From Paraphoma chrysanthemicola (taxonomy: Eukaryota; Ascomycota; Dothideomycetes; Pleosporales; Phaeosphaeriaceae): DNA of 64,000 bases. The stretch covers positions 558,001 to 622,000 of the forward strand of contig JAGMWG010000001.1 in NCBI GenBank assembly GCA_020744225.1, read 5' to 3'. The translations under genes were made by a program, and so were the position numbers. A model generated the notes under the pieces. It was not told where the DNA came from and did no database searches. It saw only the letters and a program-made list of their open reading frames with translations. Shown piece by piece: positions 55,837-64,000 of this stretch. Positions within the stretch are counted from its first letter, which is position 1; each line of letters opens with the position of its first letter.

Positions 55837-56983
55837 AATGGCTTGCTAATACCACGCGTTCTGGTGTTCTTGTTGTCACAGCACAGCAACTAAATCTCAC
55901 GTGCTAGACCGTCTATGCGCCCACTTGCGAGCTCTTTCCTGCTTGGGCTACTTCCATTCTCTTTTTATCTTCTACCGCCAAAGCAAATAACGCTTCACAA
56001 TTCCCTCTCCCAATATAATTTTAACGCAGCTAAACACGCGATCAGTCTCTGCAATGTGAAAGTCCAGCGATTCGAGAATCAAGAGCTGGGGTTCCATTGT
56101 CCCAAGAAAGTATGTCGCGTTGATCTACACAAGAAGCCTCACACGGCGTCATGACTTCGACAGTCAGGCCGAATAAGTGAAACGACACAAGCCGACCAAT
56201 GTATGCATGTAGATCGTTTGGCTATCGAGCAATGACGATCGTTATATTTCCCGCACCGGTGTGTCGAGGCTAAATAGCCCATTTCATCTATTCAGCCCTA
56301 CCTAAGACGTTCACTCAATGTATCTTCCGAAGGCCGAAAGGAACATCCACGATATCATTCGAGCATGCTGCCATATCAGCCACTTCAATCTATACTTGAT
56401 GGTGAAAACGACATCTCCCGGTTTTATATATGGCTCCATGCTCTTCATTCTGATTGTTCGCCATGGATACGCCTTGGTAATGGGGCTCCTGAGACCAGCA
56501 GCCAGGCTCAGAGACTTCTAAATCACCCATGACCTTGGTTCATACACGTGTTGTCATGCTAGTCTGCCAAATTCGTATCATGGAGTCATCTTGGTGAGAC
56601 CATCTGTGGCGCCAAGTACAATACCCATACCACTGGTAGCAAGCACCCCACACCCCACAAGTCTGTACTACCGGCCAAAGAGTCAAATTAGGTACCTCCA
56701 CTTGTTGAAGATCGCCTGAGCGAGGCCCGAGTCGCGTCAAATGTGGACACGCTCGTGCACGATAATGGCACGATGTGCAATCGCAACGACGGGATTGGTA
56801 ACCACTTTCCATATTGTGTGACCATCTTCAACCGCCGTGATACGAACTTAAAGAAGTCATAATCTATCCGCAGCTTAAAGTACAGTTCGTGCATTAGCAC
56901 TGCGCAACTGACTTTGAATAAGAGCCAGGACTCGAGGCTGAAGCAATGTCTTCACGCATACCTGTTCCAGCGCAAGGCTCGCC
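55837..56983. other. Intergenic spacer
   Basis: About 1.15 kb. Plus-strand ORFs of 79 and 67 codons at 55915 and 56318 begin with or contain hydrophobic stretches but have no other support. The right end is the promoter of the dehydrogenase gene. Confidence 0.5.
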
Positions 56984-59107
56984 ATGAAGGGTCAGAACTT
57001 CATCATCGGCCTGGGAGCTATCTCAACCCTCAGTATGACCTCTCATGCAGACTTTCGAGCACCATTAATTGATTGGCATAGCTTCAGCACAAACGACCAG
57101 CCGATACTGTGATCCGATAACCTCAATATGCTACTCCGGATGGACCAGTGCGGCTGGAGTCACATTCGGCATTGCGTTGCCTGAGACAAAGACAGCACCG
57201 TTCGATACGGTCTTACAGATGATCTCACCAAGAAAGAATGGCTGGGTCGGGTTCTCATGGGGCGGTACGATGCCATACGTGCCATTGACTATCGGGTGGG
57301 TCAACAGTGCTTCCAACACTACCATCTACTCGTCAAGAAAGGCCTTGTAAGTGGTCTTGTGTCATTGCACGATCTCGTCCCTAACAGACCATCAGTGGCC
57401 TGAGCTTACCTCAACCATTCGACGGTGCAGAGTATTCCTACATCAAAGGCACCGGATACAATGAAACTCATTGGACGCTTAGTGTGCGATGTAGAGGCTG
57501 CTCGCAATGGCAAGACGTCGATGGGAACGTTGCGTCGATCGATCCAACGGCAGCAGCACAGAAATTTGCGTATGGACTGGCCACCAGGGCCCCGATCCAG
57601 CCAGCAAACAATCGATCGGCTTTTAACGTCCATAGTGTATTTGGCAACTACTATCTAAATCTCACACTTGGTCAAAACGCGAACTTCGATAAGCTGGTGG
57701 CTGCGAACCTTGTACAAGACAAGCCGCCAGTATCGAGCTCCGCGCCTCTCCCGAGCTCGACAATCAGTATCCAACCAACTACGCTTAGCACAGGCATTAT
57801 CTCATCTACAACCTCACAACCGAGCCACACGGGCGTGCCATCGTCGTGTGCGGGCGCATCAGCACCCGCTTTTCCGTTCAAGACAGCTCAAGGCTGGAAG
57901 GCCACTAAGATTGCGGGCGGTCTCACACAGCCCCGCAGTCTTATATTTGATAGCGCTGGCCATCTTTTAGTGGTTCAAAATGGTCTTGGTATCACCGCGC
58001 ATGAGATCGGACCAGACGGATGTATCGCAACTTCCAAGACACTTATCCGACAGCAGAACCTCAACCATGGGATTGTGCTTGGTCTTGATGGCAAGACACT
58101 GTATGCGAGTTCTGCAACTTCTGTTTACGCATGGAATTATGACGCGACAACGATAAGTGTCTCGAGTAACTCCACGGTTATAGTGTCTGGTATGGATACA
58201 GGAGGCCATGTTACGAGGACACTTGCCATTCCACCGAAGCATGCGAACCTGCTGGTAGTTTCTCATGGGTCTAATGACAACTTCGATTATGGATCTGCTG
58301 ATGTGAAAATCGGGCGTTCAATGGTCAAAGTGTTCGACGTAACAAAAGCGCCTGCTGCTGGCCACGACTACGCCACGAGCGGCTATCAAATGGGCTACGG
58401 CTTGCGCAACGAGGTTGGCCTGGCGTTTGACGGCGATGGCATGTGAGTACTCCAGATACTGTTCTTCGCGCACTTAACTCACATGACACAGGCTCTGGGG
58501 CGTCGAGAACTCGTCCGACGAGATCCACCGCACCATCAACGGCGTGTCAGTCGACATCCATACTGACAACCCAGCGGATGAACTAAATTACCTCGGGGAC
58601 CCATTCAGGGAGAACAAAGAATGGTACGGTTACCCGACCTGCTACACCGTCGCACGGCCCGATGCCATCACCGACCGCAACTTCTCCATCGGCGACCAGT
58701 TCGTCCTGGAACCAAACGCTACCTTCACGGACGAAACATGCCTCACGAAAAGCGTCCCACCTCGTCTCGCACTCCCAGCACATTCCGCTCCGCTTGACGC
58801 GACGTTCAACAACAACTTCACGAGCATGTACATTACCTTCCATGGCTCGTGGAATCGCAGTCCGTCATCGGGGTTCAAGATCATCGAAGTCCCGTTCACC
58901 AAGACTGCGAGTGGATATGCTCCAAGAAACCCAGCGAACGGTACGTCAGCAGCCTGGACGGAGATCTTCTGGAGCCCGGATGAAGAGCATTGTTCGACAA
59001 CGCAATGCTTTAGACCTGTGTCGATTGCAAAGGACGGGTTTGGGCGCATGTATGTTACGAGTGATAGTGGAGCCGAGGGAGAGTTGATTGTGTTGGGCCG
59101 GGAATGA
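56984..59107 (+). CDS. Secreted AA8-AA12 heme cytochrome / PQQ-dependent sugar dehydrogenase
   Basis: Four exons: 56984-57032, 57082-57346, 57396-58442 and 58492-59107, about 658 residues. The signal peptide (MKGQNFIIGLGAISTL) spans the first intron; acceptors at 57081 or 57087 both keep the frame. Residues ~20-210 form the cellobiose-dehydrogenase-type cytochrome b domain (AA8): CYSGWTSAAGVTFGIALP, GWVGFSWGGTM (candidate Met ligand) and FNVHSVFGNYYL (candidate His ligand). A Ser/Thr/Pro linker covers ~213-255. The rest is the beta-propeller of the PQQ pyranose/sorbosone-type dehydrogenases (AA12): GGLTQPRSLIFDSAGHLLVV, GYGLRNEVGLAFD, TDNPADELNYLGDP, EWYGYPTCYTV and FHGSWNRSP. Relatives oxidise sugars and pass electrons through the heme to LPMOs or acceptors. 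No CBM1 is present. Confidence 0.9.
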
Positions 59108-60127
59108 GGAACTGATTTCTAATCGGTGGAGTCGTTCTCGGCTCGAGCCAAGCCAAGAGGTGGTCTTGTCGTTGGCGGTCTTATTGAGATAACATATTAA
59201 GACAATGGATTGCATGCTGATGTCAGCGGTTCGGCAGCATGTGGAGTCGCATAAGCTTAGTCTCCACGTCTTCGAATCTTTGAGAGCATGTGTAGATAAG
59301 CAGCATGTTCACGTCGCGTGAGGTTTCATACTGAATGTGGGGCAGGGCTAAGGGTCAGCATCTTACGCGGTGGAGGACGAATCTTGAGGTTCCGCGGAAT
59401 GCCTGTCCGGGAGGTGTTCACCGCTAGCAGTTTGTCATCTACCCACGACGAGTGAGGCTTGTGAATACTCCAAGCCTTTCGACGCCTGCATCTCTGCCAC
59501 CGACTGCACGTGGATTTATTAAATTGCGCTACGGCCGTTAGAAGACAATGTTTCGCACAAAATCGAGGTGTCCAACGAAAAGCATCGGTTTCGGTGATGT
59601 TGCGAGGGGTCGCTAGCTTCATTTGGAATCTGCCTCGGCTCGCCACATGCCCCAGCTTTTCGATCGGTGTCGGTGGGCCAAGCGGCACAGCATCATCCAC
59701 TACTTCTGACCGCAACGAATGACGCGTAGCACGTCCAGTTAGCACAGTCGGATGAACAACTGGCCGGTGGTCTGAGAGTGAGCTTGCGGGTCGCGGGTCG
59801 TGGGTGGCCGTGGAGCAGGGAGGAGTGAGGGGTATATGTACACAGTATTCCCGGATTTCTCATCATCGCTCCGTGCACGAATTCAAGCTGCCGTTGGGAA
59901 CAATCAAATATCGCTTCAAGCTCGAAGATACTGCAGAGGGCCATCATCTTATATACCATAAGACGGTCCGGTTGATCGATCAGTAGCTTTCCCCAGATCG
60001 ATCTCCCTACATCCGCTACGCGCCGAGCCGCGTACCTGCGTCGCTGCGAAGCGTCTGTCAGCCACCCTTGTTGTCCAAAACTTCCTCATCGGGGCAACAC
60101 TCTGGTCACCACCGATCACTCATCACG
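59108..60127. promoter_or_regulatory. Spacer before the flavin monooxygenase
   Basis: About 1 kb holding the dehydrogenase 3' flank and the monooxygenase promoter. No gene or repeat is recognised. Confidence 0.4.
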
Positions 60128-61692
60128 ATGAGCATCTCCGTCAACGGGTCCGCCCGCACCGACTTTGACGTCCTCGTCATTGGCGGCGGCATTTCCGGCG
60201 TAAATTCGGCCTATCGAATCTCGACACAGCTGCCCTCCGCATCCTTTGCCGTGCTCGAAGCACGCCACGAAATCGGCGGAACATGGTCGCAATTCAAGTA
60301 CCCCGGCGTGCGGAGCGATTCCGATCTCCACACATTTGGGTTCCCGTTCAATCCGTGGAAGAGCAGTAATACGATTGCGAGTGGCGAGAGTATTCTGGCG
60401 TATATGCGCGAGACGGTACAGAAGTTTGATCTCGAGAAGTACCTGCGCTTCGGACATAAAGTTGTGGCGGCGGATTGGCGGGGCGACGAACAGAAGTGGA
60501 GACTGGAGGTCGATGTCGGCCACGCTGGTGCGGAGACGAAGAGAGTCGTGTACTGGACCAAGTGGCTGATAATGGGCACGGGATATTATAGCTATGAGAA
60601 ACCACATGAGGCGAGGATTCCCGGACTGGCGAATTTTAAGGGCAGAGTTGCGCATCCGCAGTTCTGGCCTCAAGATCTGGAGTACAAGGACAAGAAGATT
60701 GTGGTCATTGGATCGGGAGCCACAGCAATCACGCTGTTGCCTGCTTTGGTGGACGAGGGCGCGAAGCAAGTCACGCAGTTGCAGAGGAGTCCGAGTTATG
60801 TGATGAATGCGCCGCAGGACAAGCCAGACGAGGCGGGGTGGATGAAGACACTTTTGCCAGGGTTTTTGTACTCCAAGTGGCTGCGTAAGTCATATCGCTT
60901 GGCCTTATAATTGAGAACAACACGCTAACACTATGGACGACTACAGGCTTCATACACACCCTCCTCCCAATCCTCCTCTACAATTTCTGCATCTACTTCC
61001 CCATCCGCGCCACAAACTTCATCCGCTCCGAAGCCAAAAAGCAGCTCCCCGCCGATTTCGCCATGGACCCGAATCTCAAGCCCGGCTACAACCCCTGGAC
61101 CCAGCGTCTCTGCTACTGCCCCGACGGCGACTACTTCAAATGCTTCGAGACCGGCCGCGCGCAGATTATCACCGACACGATCAAGACGGTGACCAAAGAC
61201 GGCATCGAGCTCGACTCCGGCGCAAAACTCGACGCAGACATCATCGTCACAGCAACGGGCTTGCAAATGCAGCTCTTCGGCGCCATGAAAGTCACCGTCA
61301 ATGGCAACGAAGTTGACGTCCCAAACCAATATCTCTGGCGCTTTGCCATGGTCACTTCACTCCCGAACTTTGGCAACATCATTGGATACTGGAACCACAG
61401 CTGGACGTTGGGATCCGACACATCTGTGCACCTATTCATCCGCATCATCAAGCGCATGAAGGAACAGGGGTATACCTCCGTGTACCCGCAGCTCAGCGAA
61501 GACGACAAGAAACTCGAGGATGTCAGCGCGAGCCCCTTGAGTAGCACGTATATAAAAAACGGCGTCAGTTGTTTGCCCAAGTGTAAGGACGGAGGACCGT
61601 GGAGACAACGACCCAATTACTTTTTGGATCGGTGGAGGGCAGAGAGATGTGATTTGAGCGAGGGGTTGAAGTGGGAGAAGGTTAGTACGTAG
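60128..61692 (+). CDS. Flavin-containing monooxygenase, Baeyer-Villiger type
   Basis: Two exons, 60128-60884 and 60947-61692, about 500 residues; the ATG at 60128 is the first in frame. The FAD-binding GxGxxG is VLVIGGGISGVNSAYRI (14-30), followed by EARHEIGGTWSQFKYPGVRSDSD, typical of BVMOs. The fingerprint FxGxxxHxxxWP appears as FKGRVAHPQFWP. The second, NADPH-binding Rossmann motif is VVIGSGATAI. A hydrophobic stretch (FIHTLLPILLYNFCIYF) at the junction may form a membrane contact. C-terminal motifs include DIIVTATGLQ. It would insert or add one oxygen atom into ketones or soft nucleophiles using NADPH and O2. No signal peptide is seen. The substrate is unknown. Confidence 0.9.
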
Positions 61693-62814
61693 GGCCTTGG
61701 TGGGAGACGGGAGAGGGAGGGAGGGGGGAGATGGGTATGGAGTTTGAAAGTAGAGGTGGTGTAGCTGCTCTATCCAATATAATGAATATGGAAGTCAAGC
61801 TCGTCTCATGCAATGGAGTCAATTGGGTGTAGGCCTTCGAGCCCGGAATGATGAGCGCTATTGCTGCTTATGTTCGGCGAAATTATCGATCCTGGTTGGG
61901 CGGGGGAAGACGAGGGTCATAATATGACTGTATTGCTCCTGCAATTGCTCACGCGTTCACTTCATCTAAGTACTTACTGTACTGGCGCGACAGCCACAGC
62001 CGTCCACAAGCGCTTTCCCAGATGCGAACAAGCTTTGCCAAGTGCCGAAGTGGGCACTTGACCGCAACATTCCGTAGCGCCCTGAGTGCGTATGTATAAT
62101 GGGGTTGCAGCAACATGTGGCCATGAATTCAAAGTGTGGTTCGATGTTCGAATGTTCAAAATGTGGTGTTACGTTACTGCACGGGTTTAGAGCAGTGGTG
62201 TGCAGTTGCTTCAGGACATGAGCTTGAAGGAGAAAGCATTGGCTCACTAGCAGAAGAGAGAACTTGTTCAAAAGCCTTGCAGCTTCCCCTGCACAACTGG
62301 TAACAGCACTATAGGCGACTTAAAGTGACACATTCAGCCCTCCTGGTTGGCTAGTCGAATCTACATAGCAGGTGCGGGATTTAAAGAGCTGGACTAGCCA
62401 CCCTTTCAGCCGCACAACTAGGACGCGTCTTCGAAAATCTGGATCCGTGTGCGGCTTTTAATACTAGCTCTAAACAAAATTTTCGTTGATATTGGTGCGA
62501 AACCCATCACTGAGAGTGTTGACATCCTCAAACGTTGCAGAAACAAGCAACTTTACAAGACTTCCTAACTCAACATATCACACTGGTACTGCAGAGTAGC
62601 AGTACATACTCTAAAGCTGGCAAACTTCAATCTCTTCAAATCGTCGGTTGACCGAAGCCTGTTTTCGGGCCCAGGTCCACGCCTTACACACCCTCCCTAG
62701 AACAGTGAGAAATACTCCTCGAAAGGTCGGACAGGGATAACAGGTCTAATACTGCCCCAGGTTTCAAAAATAGCATTCGAATGATACTCTCTTCTCGTCC
62801 ATACGTTACGAACC
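61693..62814. other. Intergenic spacer
   Basis: About 1.1 kb. Only short ORFs; no RNA gene or repeat is seen. The right end should hold the iron-permease promoter. Confidence 0.5.
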
Positions 62815-64000
62815 ATGATCAACCGAGTTCTTTCGTGGCTTCGGGCCCCAGGCGCCAGAGCCGAGCTCTCGTATGCTGCCCCGAACCAGCTGGGAACGGA
62901 CGGCAATATAGGACATGATGAGTGCAACAAGGCCCAAGCCTTTTCGGATGACACTGGCACCTTTCGAAGCCTGGTTAAACCCCGGCTCCTCGACCGATGG
63001 TTGGATCGAGTTGTGGAGATCTCTGGATCCGAGTACATCTACCTCACGTTTCTAATTGGACTGCTCACATGGGCCTTCCTCGGTATATGCTACGGAGCCT
63101 CCAGCACTTACAAGATTGCCATCTCGGATGCGCAGGCTGTTGTCAATCTAGTCTTTGATGCTTTTCTCATGCGTCAACAGTTCAATCAGCACGACAATTT
63201 GGTCATGGTTGCGGCTTGTCTGAGATCTCGGATCAAGAGTCACAAGCGGATGCTGAACAACCTCATCGCTTCAGGCAATTTCCACAGGATTGATAGCCAA
63301 GAATTCAGGATGCTTCAACAACAGACCGAGTTTGTTGCCCAGCTGCCCGAACCGACCTGGGCCACAAAGCTCTCGAGGTCCGTGTCAGCGTTTCTTGGCC
63401 ACATTCTCACTATCGTTGGGTACTGGGTCTGTATCTTCATCTGGCTTGGTTTTGGTCCGTATTGCGAATGGTCTGTTGAATGGCAGCTGTACATCAACTC
63501 AGTAACTTCTGCACTCATGGTGCTCCTGTTTGCATTTCTGGCAAACGTTCGAGAACGGCACAACCGGTACAGCATTAATTGCTTGAAGGCCATCTGGAAA
63601 GCGGACTCCGCTCTCGAACTTCGGCTACGGAGGCTTACTGGGGATGTGATGGAGAACTGCGCAATTGTAATGCCGCAAAGAAAAAGGGGTAAAGTACAGC
63701 GAGCGATCGACTATTACGCAGACCTCGTTGGAACTCTTGCCGGTGTAGTGGTTCTCATAATCATATTCTTGGTCTGGGCAGCATGTGGGCCCGCGCTACA
63801 CTTTAATTCTAACTGGTGGCTGCTCATTGGCACATATGCTGGCTTGGTCGGGCTCAACGACGGATTCGTTCTCAAAAATGTCTCTCAAAACCTCGGACAG
63901 TATGAGGATGAACAATTCGCTCAAGTCAGCCACGAAGAATCCGAAATCCTCGACGCAATTGGAGCTGGAGTCTTGGAAGACGAAGACCACCCGGGTCATT
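62815..64000 (+). CDS. Low-affinity iron permease family protein, 3' end beyond window
   Basis: Open from the ATG at 62815 to the window edge, at least 395 residues, with no intron needed. After a soluble ~65 residues, a first pair of helices is seen (YLTFLIGLLTWAFLGICYG, then QAVVNLVFDAFLMRQQFNQHD). The conserved segment with the motif VNLVFDAFLMRQ and the following RIKSHKRML is typical of the family that includes yeast Fet4. A second unit has ILTIVGYWVCIFIWLG, YINSVTSALMVLLFAFLANVRERH, and a third LAGVVVLIIIFLVWAACG with LIGTYAGLVGLNDGFVLKN. It likely imports Fe2+ (and other divalent metals) at the plasma membrane. The end near 64000 (EDEDHPGH) is already polar, so only a short C-terminal part is probably missing. 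Confidence 0.88.
   Translation, partial: MINRVLSWLRAPGARAELSYAAPNQLGTDGNIGHDECNKAQAFSDDTGTFRSLVKPRLLDRWLDRVVEISGSEYIYLTFLIGLLTWAFLGICYGASSTYKIAISDAQAVVNLVFDAFLMRQQFNQHDNLVMVAACLRSRIKSHKRMLNNLIASGNFHRIDSQEFRMLQQQTEFVAQLPEPTWATKLSRSVSAFLGHILTIVGYWVCIFIWLGFGPYCEWSVEWQLYINSVTSALMVLLFAFLANVRERHNRYSINCLKAIWKADSALELRLRRLTGDVMENCAIVMPQRKRGKVQRAIDYYADLVGTLAGVVVLIIIFLVWAACGPALHFNSNWWLLIGTYAGLVGLNDGFVLKNVSQNLGQYEDEQFAQVSHEESEILDAIGAGVLEDEDHPGH

Noticed and set aside
1..64000. CRISPR arrays, operons, ribosome binding sites, bacterial insertion sequences
   Set aside because: The sequence is eukaryotic with spliced genes; no regularly spaced repeats were seen. tRNA-like B boxes were looked for by eye and not found.

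Overview
The window is nuclear DNA of a filamentous ascomycete (Pezizomycotina). Dothideomycetes is my best guess from the style of the proteins, but this is an inference. Reasons: genes are split by short GT-AG introns (mostly 45-100 bases, often with a CTAAY-like branch site), they lie on both strands without operons, and the gene content is typical: Zn2Cys6 regulators, a PTH11-type receptor, GH54, a heme-thiolate peroxidase, an AA8-AA12 dehydrogenase and peroxisomal beta-oxidation enzymes. I rebuilt 24 protein genes by joining exons so that the frame and the family motifs run through each junction. Two more loci are broken relics. No tRNA, rRNA, CRISPR array or intact transposon was recognised.

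Left part (1-13 kb): an inositol-type MFS transporter (open to the left edge), phosphoethanolamine cytidylyltransferase (ECT1), a conserved fungal protein of unknown function, the NatA catalytic subunit (Naa10/ARD1), a relic gene in a gene-poor stretch, an Alba-domain protein and a secreted FAD/BBE oxidase.

Middle-left (13-26 kb): a PTH11-like membrane receptor, a gene-poor stretch of 2.7 kb, an alpha/beta-hydrolase, a peroxisomal enoyl-CoA hydratase/isomerase ending AKI, a Zn2Cys6 regulator, a frameshifted F-box-like pseudogene and a dienelactone hydrolase.

Middle (27-37 kb): a possible acyl-metabolism group. It consists of an acyl-CoA oxidase and a malonyl-CoA-synthetase-like ligase, both ending in the peroxisomal signal AKL, on either side of an HxxxD acyltransferase.

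Middle-right (38-50 kb): secreted and surface functions. These are GH54-CBM42 arabinofuranosidase, a PCP/EHD heme-thiolate peroxidase, a second Zn2Cys6 regulator, a GPI-type protein with five cysteine modules, and a divergent pair made of a prolyl 4-hydroxylase-like enzyme and an ER (HDEL) PDI-like protein without CxxC. The two promoters of this pair carry the same 13-base element in sense orientation upstream of each start.

Right part (50-64 kb): a small unknown alpha/beta protein, an unknown multi-pass membrane protein, the U3 snoRNP protein MPP10, a secreted AA8-AA12 heme/PQQ sugar dehydrogenase, a flavin monooxygenase of Baeyer-Villiger type, and a low-affinity iron permease cut by the right edge.

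Housekeeping genes (ECT1, Naa10, MPP10) alternate with accessory secreted or catabolic genes. The gene-poor stretches at 7.2-9.5, 15-17.7, 22.6-24.7, 25.5-27.3, 32.3-34.5 and 36.3-38.8 kb hold the relics and most of the unexplained ORFs.
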